Source: JACPDI01 sp035463475
GTDB taxonomy: Bacteria > Acidobacteriota > Vicinamibacteria > Vicinamibacterales > 2-12-FULL-66-21
Assembly: GCA_035463475.1 (NCBI GenBank)
Contig: DATHTE010000123.1
Span: 62,001-126,000 of the forward strand
DNA length: 64,000 nt
Direction: 5' to 3'
Of this stretch, positions 32,886 through 40,106 are shown in pieces. Each line of letters begins with the position of its first letter. Positions within the stretch are counted from its first letter, which is position 1. The position numbers were made by a program, and so were the translations under genes. The notes below the pieces were generated by a model. The model saw only the letters and a program-made list of their open reading frames with translations, did no database searches and was not told the origin of the DNA.

Positions 32886-32928
32886 TGTGCCCAACTGCAC
32901 AGACACGCATCGCCAACGGCGGCATTCT
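32886..32928 (+). promoter_or_regulatory. Crp-type operator and -10, lmo0937-like side
   Basis: The operator TGTGC-N6-GCACA (32886-32901) has perfect arms. CATTCT (32923-32928) follows with its edge exactly 29.5 bp from the operator centre. This repeats the groES geometry in the opposite direction from the neighbouring copy at 32803. Confidence 0.62.
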
Positions 32929-32995
32929 GTGCTGGGGCGCGCCGTCCAGTGACGGATCGACGAAGGATGCGCCACCAGAAGACAAGGAGTCTTCA

Positions 32996-33148
32996 ATGCT
33001 GTACACCATCGCCCTCGTCCTGCTGGTCGCGTGGTTGCTGGGACTCACCGGGACCTACGCGGTCGGCGCCTTCGTGCACCTACTGCTCGTGCTCGCGGTT
33101 GTCCTCGTTCTCGTCGGGATGCTCCGCGGGCGTCGCGTGCTCGGCTAA
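32996..33148 (+). CDS. Lmo0937-family small membrane protein
   Basis: 50 aa from the ATG at 32996, with an AAGGAG box at 32984-32989. The sequence is almost entirely two membrane helices (YTIALVLLVAWLLGL and VHLLLVLAVVLVLVGML) ending in RGRRVLG, the typical ending of this family. The family is widespread, often in stress-linked loci, with no known function. Confidence 0.85.
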   Translation: MLYTIALVLLVAWLLGLTGTYAVGAFVHLLLVLAVVLVLVGMLRGRRVLG

Positions 33149-33179
33149 CTGACCGAGGAGATCTGTTGATGTTGATGTC

Positions 33180-33551
33180 ATGCGTACCTTGAGGGAATGG
33201 CTTCTGAGAGCCTGGATGAATGGGCCGGGCGCGAAGAGGCCTACCCGGCCCATGCCGGATGCGGAAGCGCCGGCCGCGCCGCGGCGGCTCCCCGTGCCTC
33301 GCGAGTTCCTGTCTCTTCACAAGTACCTGGACAACCGGTTCGCCGACAAGGTGGTCCTCACGTTCGCCCAGATGGAAGACCTTCTCGGCTTCGCGCTACC
33401 GGACGTCGCACGCCGTCATCGGGAGTGGTGGGCGAACGCGGATGGGAGCAACACGCCATCGGCCCACGCGCGGTCCTGGACCCAGGCGAGCAGGCTCGCG
33501 ACGCCGAACCTGCTGGCGCAGACCGTTGCTTTCGATCGCGCCCCCAGGTAG
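33180..33551 (+). CDS. Conserved hypothetical protein, DUF7662-like
   Basis: 123 aa from the ATG at 33180. After a basic N-terminus of about 40 residues the domain reads LHKYLDNRFADKVVLTFAQM, then EDLLGFALPDVARRHREWW and SWTQASRLATPNLLAQTVAF. This order (KYL, LTF, EDLLG, WW, W) matches a small family of conserved proteins, often near nucleic-acid genes. Function unknown. It follows the lmo0937-like gene by 31 bases and is probably co-transcribed. Confidence 0.7.
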   Translation: MRTLREWLLRAWMNGPGAKRPTRPMPDAEAPAAPRRLPVPREFLSLHKYLDNRFADKVVLTFAQMEDLLGFALPDVARRHREWWANADGSNTPSAHARSWTQASRLATPNLLAQTVAFDRAPR

Positions 33552-33602
33552 GCGCCATCCATCTCTCCCGGGTCCGCGGCGGGACGATTCGTCGAGGGCC
33601 GG

Positions 33603-34274
33603 TCAGTCGTGCAGGACGATGCTGAGAAGGGAGCTCTTGATTCTGAGGCCGCCGTTGTACTCGATGAACCCGAGTTTCCGGAACTTGTTCATGAAGAAAT
33701 TGACGCGCGACCGCGTCGTGCCGATCATCTCGGCGAGCGTTTCCTGCGACAGCTTCGGCAGCACCCGCTGCGTCGCGTCTTCCTTGCCGTAACGCGCCAG
33801 GAGGAGGAGCGTCCGCGCGAGCCGCTTTTCGCTGGAGTTGAAGAGCTGATCGACCAGGTCCTCCTCGATGCGGATGTTCCGAACGAGCATGTGCGCGATG
33901 AACCGGTCGGCGAATTCCCGTTGGTCGTGCAGCGTGCGCATCATCTCCCGTTTCTGGATGCGCAATACACTCGTGGGCACAACGGTCGTGGCGGTGCCCA
34001 TGCGCAGGGGCTGCCCGGCGAGGCAGCCCTCGCCGAAGAAGTCCCCCGGGCCGAGCATGGCGACCACCGCCTCTTTCCCCGCGGCGGAGAGCACCGAGAG
34101 CTTCACGCCGCCATTCTGGATATAGAAAACGCTGTTCGCCTGCGCTCCCTGGGCGAACACGACGGCGCCGCGGGCGAAGCGAACGATACGACGGGCCACG
34201 CCCGCCGAGTCGAGGAAGGCCTGGACGTCGAACGGCTCCGGGGGCGTGCCGGCCTGAGAGGATTTTGATGCCAT
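33603..34274 (-). CDS. Crp/Fnr-family regulator, copy 3
   Basis: 223 aa from the ATG at 34274 (MASKSSQAG). The sensor domain reads AVVFAQGAQANSVFYIQNGG and GDFFGEGCLAGQPLRM. The dimer helix LFNSSEKRLARTLLLLARYG and HTH SQETLAEMIGTTRSRVNFFM are nearly the same as in copies 1 and 2. The recognition region is shared by all copies, so they should bind the same DNA site. No operator copy is seen just upstream. Confidence 0.93.
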   Translation of the reverse strand: MASKSSQAGTPPEPFDVQAFLDSAGVARRIVRFARGAVVFAQGAQANSVFYIQNGGVKLSVLSAAGKEAVVAMLGPGDFFGEGCLAGQPLRMGTATTVVPTSVLRIQKREMMRTLHDQREFADRFIAHMLVRNIRIEEDLVDQLFNSSEKRLARTLLLLARYGKEDATQRVLPKLSQETLAEMIGTTRSRVNFFMNKFRKLGFIEYNGGLRIKSSLLSIVLHD

Positions 34275-34394
34275 GCTCAACGAGATCATCGCACGAGTTG
34301 CGGCCGGAAGGCGCAGATTTCCCCCCGGGAACAACGAGCCCAGCGCGGGCATTTGCGGCGCTGATGTTGCGTTCCGTTGCGCCAGGAGCGAGTC

Positions 34395-35492
34395 ATGAAA
34401 GCGTTTCGCCTCACCGCCCCGAACACGACGGAGTTGACCGACGTGCCGCAACCGGAGCCCGGCCCGGGCGAGGTACTAGTCAGGGTGGGCGCGGCCGGTG
34501 TCTGCCATTCCGATCTGCACGTCATTGAAGCCCCCGAGGGATTCCCTCTGCCGCTCACGCTCGGCCACGAGAACGCGGGATGGGTCGAGGCGCTCGGAGC
34601 CGGCGTGGCGGGCTGGCGCGAAGGGGAGGCCGTGGCCGTGTACGGCATCGTGGGGTGCGGCTCGTGCGTGGCCTGCCTGCGGGGAATGGACAACGAGTGC
34701 CGGACCGTGTTTCCGGGCGGCATTGGCCTGAGCCGCGATGGAGGGATGGCCGAGTACGTCAAGGTCCCCGCATCGCATCTGCTGCCGATCGGCGACCTCG
34801 ACGTGGCTCAGGCGGCGCCGCTCACCGACGCCGGGCTGACCCCGTACCACGCCATCCAGCTCTTTCGCGATGTGCTTCGCCCGGGCGCGGCCTGTGTCGT
34901 CATTGGCGTCGGCGGTCTCGGCCACATGGCCGTGCAGATTCTCGCGGAGACCACCTCGGTGCGCGTGATCGCCGTGGACGTGAGCGACGATGCTCTCAAC
35001 CTTGCCGGGCGGATGGGCGCGCACCACACGGTGAAGTCGGACGCGGACGCGGGAAGGGCCATCCGGGAGCTGCTCGGGCCGCCGCCGGGCGGCGCGGACG
35101 CCGTGCTCGATTTCGTCGGCGTGACCGAGACGCTCGCGCTGGCGGCCTCGGTGGTCTCGACGGGTGGACGGCTGGCGCTCGTCGGGCTGGGCGGCGGAAC
35201 GTTGAGCCTTCGTCCAGGCGTCGGACCGATCGGCGTGCCGATGGAGACACAGGTGGTCGTTCCATTCTGGGGCACGCGCGCGGAGCTGGCGGAAGTGATC
35301 GCGCTCGCGCGTGCCGGGCGCATTCGCGCGCAAGTCGAGCCGTTTCCACTCGATCGCGTCGCGGAGGCGTACGACAAACTGCGAGCGCGCGCGCTGACCG
35401 GGCGGGCGGTCGTCCTGCCCGGGCGCAGCCGACAGAGCGCGAGCGACGGTGCCGCGCGCGACGCGTCCGGCCGCTATCGGCGCGAGAGATAG
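34395..35492 (+). CDS. Zinc-dependent alcohol dehydrogenase
   Basis: 365 aa from the ATG at 34395. Catalytic zinc ligands lie in GVCHSDLHV and LGHENAGWVEALG. The structural zinc loop GCGSCVACLRGMDNEC has the CxxCxxCx7C spacing. The Rossmann nucleotide site is VIGVGGLGHMAVQIL followed by VIAVDVSDDAL; the Asp favours NAD over NADP. It oxidises alcohols or reduces aldehydes; the substrate is not evident. It ends 19 bases inside the convergent membrane-protein gene. Divergent from Crp/Fnr copy 3. Confidence 0.93.
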   Translation: MKAFRLTAPNTTELTDVPQPEPGPGEVLVRVGAAGVCHSDLHVIEAPEGFPLPLTLGHENAGWVEALGAGVAGWREGEAVAVYGIVGCGSCVACLRGMDNECRTVFPGGIGLSRDGGMAEYVKVPASHLLPIGDLDVAQAAPLTDAGLTPYHAIQLFRDVLRPGAACVVIGVGGLGHMAVQILAETTSVRVIAVDVSDDALNLAGRMGAHHTVKSDADAGRAIRELLGPPPGGADAVLDFVGVTETLALAASVVSTGGRLALVGLGGGTLSLRPGVGPIGVPMETQVVVPFWGTRAELAEVIALARAGRIRAQVEPFPLDRVAEAYDKLRARALTGRAVVLPGRSRQSASDGAARDASGRYRRER

Positions 35493-35746
35493 CGCGCGAG
35501 CAGAAGCGCCAGGGTGAGCGCGACGACGGCCGGGGCGGCCGTCGTGAGCAGCCCGAGGAAGACGCCGCCGGCGAGATAAAGCACCATGACGCCGAGCGAC
35601 ACGAGGAGCAGCGCGATCAGCCCGCCCGTGATCTCGGACGCCATCGCCCAGCCCGACGGCGGCGGCTCGATCGGTTCGTCGTCGTCCTGGCCATCGCCGG
35701 GCCACTCGGGCTCGTGCGCGTTCGGTTCTTCCTCGTCCGGGCTCAC
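35474..35746 (-). CDS. Small membrane protein
   Basis: 90 aa from a GTG at 35746 that overlaps the methyltransferase stop by GTGA. The first 35 residues are very acidic (DEEEPNAHEPEW, DGQDDDEPIEPP). Two membrane helices follow (GGLIALLLVSLGVMVLYLAG and TTAAPAVVALTLALLLA), ending in RYLSRR. Family not recognised. The coupling supports it as a real gene. Confidence 0.65.
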   Translation of the reverse strand: MSPDEEEPNAHEPEWPGDGQDDDEPIEPPPSGWAMASEITGGLIALLLVSLGVMVLYLAGGVFLGLLTTAAPAVVALTLALLLARYLSRR

Positions 35747-36510
35747 GACGCGAGTATACGAGGCGCCTGCTTCGACGCGTGAAAGGCTACGCGGTCCTGC
35801 CTGAACGCGCACGCCAGGCGGTTCTGCCCGCGCAGCCGGTGCACCACGGCCCGCGCGGCGCGGTACGGAAGCGACGGCAGCGGCGTGACTCTCCGCACTT
35901 GGTCGAAGCCGACCGTGTGCAGCATGCCTTCGACAGCCGGCACGTTGGGCCCCCACCAGTTCGTCGGATCGTTGTTCAACTCGCGATCCGGGTAGAACGC
36001 CATGGCGGGTCTGCCGAAGCCGACCATGTCCACGACGGTCTCGAGGATGAGGAGATCGCGCGCGACCGACGCGACGCGCTCCAGCGCGAGCAGCGGGTGC
36101 CGCAGGTGATACAACACGCCCAGGAACAGGACGACGTCGAAGGTGCCGACCCGCTCGGGCGACAGATCCATGACGTCGATGTCGGCGTCTTCGACGCGCG
36201 ATCCGAGCGCGGTCCGGGCCAGCTCGAAGCCGGCCTTTCCCTTTCCTGTCCCCCAACCGAGACCGTGCCACGCGTAGTAGTCCGCCGCCACAACGCGCGC
36301 CGCGCCGCGGCGCTCGGCCTCGAACGAAAAGTAGCCGTCCCAGGCGCCGATGTCGAGAACGGTGCGCCCCGCGAGGGTCGAAGGCAGGTCGATGCGCGCC
36401 AGCCGAAACGCGGTGTTGTCCGTCCCTCTCGTGACTACGCCCTGACCGAGATCGATCGTGTGGTACCAGCGGATGGCTTCGGCTTTCTCCCTCAGGGTCG
36501 CCGCATCCAT
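35743..36510 (-). CDS. SAM-dependent methyltransferase, CmoB-like
   Basis: 255 aa. Motif I is TVLDIGAWDGYFSFEAERRG and the acidic loop is VVAADYYAW. VLFLGVLYHLRHPLLALERV and PTNWWGPNVPAVEGML are characteristic of the Methyltransf_9 (DUF1698/CmoB-type) group. True CmoB makes carboxymethoxyuridine in tRNA but is longer and paired with CmoA, which is absent. Related proteins methylate small molecules and sugars. I therefore leave the substrate open. Confidence 0.85.
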   Translation of the reverse strand: MDAATLREKAEAIRWYHTIDLGQGVVTRGTDNTAFRLARIDLPSTLAGRTVLDIGAWDGYFSFEAERRGAARVVAADYYAWHGLGWGTGKGKAGFELARTALGSRVEDADIDVMDLSPERVGTFDVVLFLGVLYHLRHPLLALERVASVARDLLILETVVDMVGFGRPAMAFYPDRELNNDPTNWWGPNVPAVEGMLHTVGFDQVRRVTPLPSLPYRAARAVVHRLRGQNRLACAFRQDRVAFHASKQAPRILAS

Positions 36511-36871
36511 CCCGCTATTGTGTGCCGGAGTGGCGCGACTCGGTCGCGGGCCGTTGGGCGACGGTTCCCGGGCGCGCCACGAAATCCCCGCCGCGAGCGC
36601 ACGCGCGGTCCGGCGGATTGAAGCCCGGATCCGGCGCCCCGGAAGCGGTCGGGCGCAAGACGCGTGGAATCGCCGCGGGAACGCGCCCGGTTGCGAGGCA
36701 TGTGTTTTGCCCTTCTTCGAGTGTGGTCGAGTTCTACCCGTCGGCCAGCACGGTTGCGCGCTTCGAGGCGGGCGATACAGTGATTCGCCACCGCAGCAGC
36801 GCGCCCCCGTGCTGGTCCTCGGGATGCACGAGCCACAACCTGTCGTCGAGGCTCGGCTTCGGGTTCCGCTT
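36511..36871. other. 361-base gap, no convincing gene
   Basis: A + strand frame of 117 codons (36522-36875) covers most of the gap. Its start is Arg-rich and not protein-like, but its last ~35 residues end in SSRLGFGFRF, which looks like the closing strand of an outer-membrane barrel. It may be the remnant of a lost gene. The methyltransferase promoter should lie near 36520-36560; I see no clear boxes. Confidence 0.3.
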
Positions 36872-37354
36872 CTAGCCCTTCGTGGGCTGCGCCATCTGTT
36901 TGAAGAATTCGTCGGCTCGCTGATGGAGTTCCGCCGTCGTCAGGTCTTCCTTGCGCGTCGCGATCCACCAGGTGTAGCCCGACGGATCCGCGACGGCGCC
37001 GGCCCGGTCGCCCCAGAACTGGTCCTCCATCGGCATCTGGACCGTGGCGCCCGCGCCGACCGCGCGATTGAAAAGCGCGTCGCTGTTCTCGACGTAGAGC
37101 CACAGCGACGCCGGGGATCCGCCGAACTCGCGTGGCCCTTTGCACCCCGGCATCACGTCGTTGACCATGACGCGCGAGTTGCCGATCTTGATCTCGGCGT
37201 GCATGATCTTGCCATCCGGCCCAAGACTCCGCCCGATCTCTTCGGCGCCGAGCGCCCTCTTGTACCAGTCGATGGTCTCGGCCGCGTTGTCCAGGCTCAG
37301 CTGCGGCGTGATGGTGTGATACCCGTCGGGCAAGGCTTTCGCTGCTTTGGCCAT
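36872..37354 (-). CDS. VOC/glyoxalase-like (PhnB-type) protein
   Basis: 160 aa from the ATG at 37354, with a perfect AGGAGG box 5 bases upstream. The fold shows paired beta-alpha-beta units: TITPQLSLDNAAETIDWYKR, then IMHAEIKIGNSRVMVND, LWLYVENSDALFNRAVGAGA and QFWGDRAGAVADPSGYTWWI. This is the PhnB-like branch of the vicinal-oxygen-chelate superfamily. Members include resistance proteins and enzymes of unknown substrate. No clear operon partner. Confidence 0.88.
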   Translation of the reverse strand: MAKAAKALPDGYHTITPQLSLDNAAETIDWYKRALGAEEIGRSLGPDGKIMHAEIKIGNSRVMVNDVMPGCKGPREFGGSPASLWLYVENSDALFNRAVGAGATVQMPMEDQFWGDRAGAVADPSGYTWWIATRKEDLTTAELHQRADEFFKQMAQPTKG

Positions 37355-37460
37355 ATGCACCTCCTCGCGCCACGCGAGTGGCGCACCCCTCTGCAGGAAA
37401 CGAGCACGATGCTTGGAATAGACGGCGGATGCAAGTTGAAGGTTCGGCTGAGCCGCGACA

Positions 37461-39092
37461 CTACGCACGGTACGCGTCGCCGCGCGCGAAACGTGCGATG
37501 AGCGGCGCGGGATCGGGCCCGCGACCGAGCGCGTGCGCTTCGCACGCGGTGTAGATCGGGACGAGCGCCTCGTACACCGCGTGGCGTTCCGGATCGGCGC
37601 GCACGCGCGAGGCCGGGGCTGGCTCGGCGAGCCCGCGGACGATCGCGTCCCAGCCGGCGCGATCGCCCTGCGAGCAGAGGTCGGCGTGCGCGGCCCTCAG
37701 CGCGGCGCCCAGCGCGGCGGAATTGGTGACGTCCAGCCGGTACACGTCCGCGCCGAACACGTCTGCCATGACCTGCAGGATCTGTGTGTTCGCGGAGGCC
37801 CCTCCGGTCGCGTGAATCCGGTCCACCTGGACGCCCATCCAGCGCGAGTACCGCATCAGCGACATCTGCTGCGCCTCGACGATTGCCCGCACCGCCGAGG
37901 CTGGACTGTCGAGCGGCGGACCGTACCGGTGAGCGCCTGGCGTGAGCACCGCGGGTGTGATCTCCGGTTCGAACCACGGCAGGAGGACGCGCGCGTCGTT
38001 GCCGGCGGGACTCCGTTCGAGCGCCCGCGAAAATCCGCTCCAGCTCAGTCCGTGCTCTGCCCGCACCCGCTCGCGCGCGAGCGACCCGTTGCGGAAGCAG
38101 GTGAGTCCCATGAACTCACCGGTCGGCGCGCCGAACACGTGCCCCGTTCCGGAGCGGTCCACGCGAGGCTCGCGCATCAGGCCGAACACCGTGTCGCTCG
38201 TCCCGAGCGAGACGGCCAGCGTCCCCTCGTGCACGAGGCCGAGCCCCACCAGGCTCGACGGATTGTCGCCTGACCACGCGATCACCTTCGCCGCGGGCAT
38301 CCGGCAGCGCTCACGCCAGTACGGCCCCAGCGTTCCGATCGTCGTCCACGGGGGGACGATCGGTGGCAGCTTCGCCGCTAGCCCTGGCGCCGTCGCCTCC
38401 AGGGCCGCGGGCCACCACCGCCGCGTCGTCAGGTCCATCAGGTTCATGCCCGAGGCGTCTCCGGGGTCGAGCGGCGCGTGGCGCCCTGCGAGCAGCGACG
38501 CCAGGAACGAGCTCACGAGATGGATCCTGTCGGTCGCCGCGTACGCATCGGGCGCTTGCAGGAAGAACTTGCGGATCTGCGGACCCGTGAAGCGCTCGAA
38601 GGCGCGCGACCCCGTGCGCCGGGCGAGCGCGTCGCCGCCACCGACCGCCCTCGCGATCTCGGCGCACTGCGCGGACGTGCTCGAATCCATCCAGATGGGA
38701 GCGGTTTCGCGCGACAGCGTCGCGCGGATCTGGCCGCCGAGCGGACGCGCGGGATCGAGCGCGCCGAGCACGGCTTCCGCGCGACGATTCAGGTACACGC
38801 TGCCGTGCTGCTGCGCCGACCCGCAGATCGCGGCGACGCGGCGCAGATCGAGTCCGCTCTGCGCGAGTCGCTGCATCATCAGCTCGAGCGCGTCCGCCCA
38901 GAGGAGCGGAGAGGAATGGGCTACCGCAGGATCCGGCTGGAGGAGCACGCCGTGCGTCGTCCCGTATTGCGGCAGCGCTTCGTCGAACGAGAGCGACGTC
39001 TCGAGCAGCACCCCTCGCCGGCTTGTCTCGATCTCGATGACCATCGCCGTGAGGCTTTGCGTGCTCGAGTCGAAGCCGATGTAGAGCGGCAT
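37461..39092 (-). CDS. FGGY-family carbohydrate kinase, xylulokinase-like
   Basis: 543 aa. The N-terminal FGGY domain has YIGFDSSTQSLTAMVIE and the substrate region ICGSAQQHGSVYL with WMDSSTSAQC. The C-terminal domain has AVSLGTSDTVFG and the ATP-site stretch IHATGGASANTQILQVMADV. The DSSTQS form and length resemble the eukaryote-type xylulokinase group. It would phosphorylate D-xylulose or a similar ketose. No xylose isomerase is nearby, so the symbol is withheld. Confidence 0.85.
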   Translation of the reverse strand: MPLYIGFDSSTQSLTAMVIEIETSRRGVLLETSLSFDEALPQYGTTHGVLLQPDPAVAHSSPLLWADALELMMQRLAQSGLDLRRVAAICGSAQQHGSVYLNRRAEAVLGALDPARPLGGQIRATLSRETAPIWMDSSTSAQCAEIARAVGGGDALARRTGSRAFERFTGPQIRKFFLQAPDAYAATDRIHLVSSFLASLLAGRHAPLDPGDASGMNLMDLTTRRWWPAALEATAPGLAAKLPPIVPPWTTIGTLGPYWRERCRMPAAKVIAWSGDNPSSLVGLGLVHEGTLAVSLGTSDTVFGLMREPRVDRSGTGHVFGAPTGEFMGLTCFRNGSLARERVRAEHGLSWSGFSRALERSPAGNDARVLLPWFEPEITPAVLTPGAHRYGPPLDSPASAVRAIVEAQQMSLMRYSRWMGVQVDRIHATGGASANTQILQVMADVFGADVYRLDVTNSAALGAALRAAHADLCSQGDRAGWDAIVRGLAEPAPASRVRADPERHAVYEALVPIYTACEAHALGRGPDPAPLIARFARGDAYRA

Positions 39093-39254
39093 GCGGATCG
39101 GGCTGGCGTCTCGCGGCGGCCCGGGATGTCCGCGACTGACGCGAGCGCAGGCGCGGCCGATGATATGCGATATGAGCGCGCGGCGCGGTCAGCCCTGCCG
39201 ATCGCGCTGACGGCACGTCGGTTGCTGTGGTCTCTTGAGGAGGCAGGAACACCG

Positions 39255-40016
39255 ATGAGTAACGACAGAGACAACGTCGGAGGGAACCGAAGCTCGACAT
39301 CGCGGCTCGTCGACTCCGTCGACGCAATGGTCCGCTTGCCGCTCGAGATGACGGGCGCCACATGGGACCTCATGGTGCGCGGCATGCAGTCGATGACCGG
39401 CGGAATGCAGAGTAGGACGGGGCAGCGGAACTGGGATCAGAGCCGGAGCGGCAGCACAGTCCAGAGGACGACAGTAAGGGCGAACGGCGATCGGACGAGC
39501 TCGAGCTCTGGATCCAGCTGGACCTCAGGCTCGACCGGACAGGACGATCAGGACCTCAGCGGTGACGATCTCAAGTACGTCATCTGGTCCATCGCGTTCA
39601 CCAAGCCGGGGTTCGAATGCGTGCTCCAGCCGCAGCACGAGGAAATCGTGAACTACGACGCCGACGGCGCGTCGTTCGCGGCGCTGAAGATCGCGAAGTT
39701 CCTCGAACGCGCGCGCCACGGCCGCGTGGACAAACCGGAGGCGTGGGGTGACATGTACCCGCCTGTCGTCTCGAGGACGAGCGGCCGGAGAACTGAAAGG
39801 ACAACCGTAGTGACCTCTCCCGAGGGCACGACGGTGGACACCAACGCGGGCACGACGTCGGCATCCTCGAGCGAGCGCGGCTGGCGTATTCCGGCGGAGG
39901 ACCAGAAGTACATCACGTTCCTCTACCGCGTGGATCGGCGGTTGCCCAAGGAGACCGAGGTGACGCGCGTGGAGCGCGTGACGGTCGAGCGCGGCACCTC
40001 GACGAAGATCGTCTGA
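39255..40016 (+). CDS. Protein of unknown function with Ser/Thr-rich linkers
   Basis: 253 aa from the ATG at 39255, with GGAGGCAGG upstream; the long upstream frame is a shadow of the kinase. An amphipathic N-terminus (LVDSVDAMVRLPLEMTGATW) somewhat resembles phasin-like segments. A Ser/Gly-rich linker follows, then a compact middle domain (YVIWSIAFTKPGFECVLQ, AALKIAKFLERARHGRVDKP). A second Thr/Ser-rich linker leads to a charged end (QKYITFLYRVDRRLPKE). Family not recognised. Confidence 0.6.
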   Translation: MSNDRDNVGGNRSSTSRLVDSVDAMVRLPLEMTGATWDLMVRGMQSMTGGMQSRTGQRNWDQSRSGSTVQRTTVRANGDRTSSSSGSSWTSGSTGQDDQDLSGDDLKYVIWSIAFTKPGFECVLQPQHEEIVNYDADGASFAALKIAKFLERARHGRVDKPEAWGDMYPPVVSRTSGRRTERTTVVTSPEGTTVDTNAGTTSASSSERGWRIPAEDQKYITFLYRVDRRLPKETEVTRVERVTVERGTSTKIV

Positions 40017-40106
40017 CGCCGCGCTTCCGGACGAAGCGAAGCGCCTCGGGCCATCGCCCGAGGCGCCTCGATTCGCGAGGCAGCCACGAGCGCGCATGAA
40101 CGTGGG

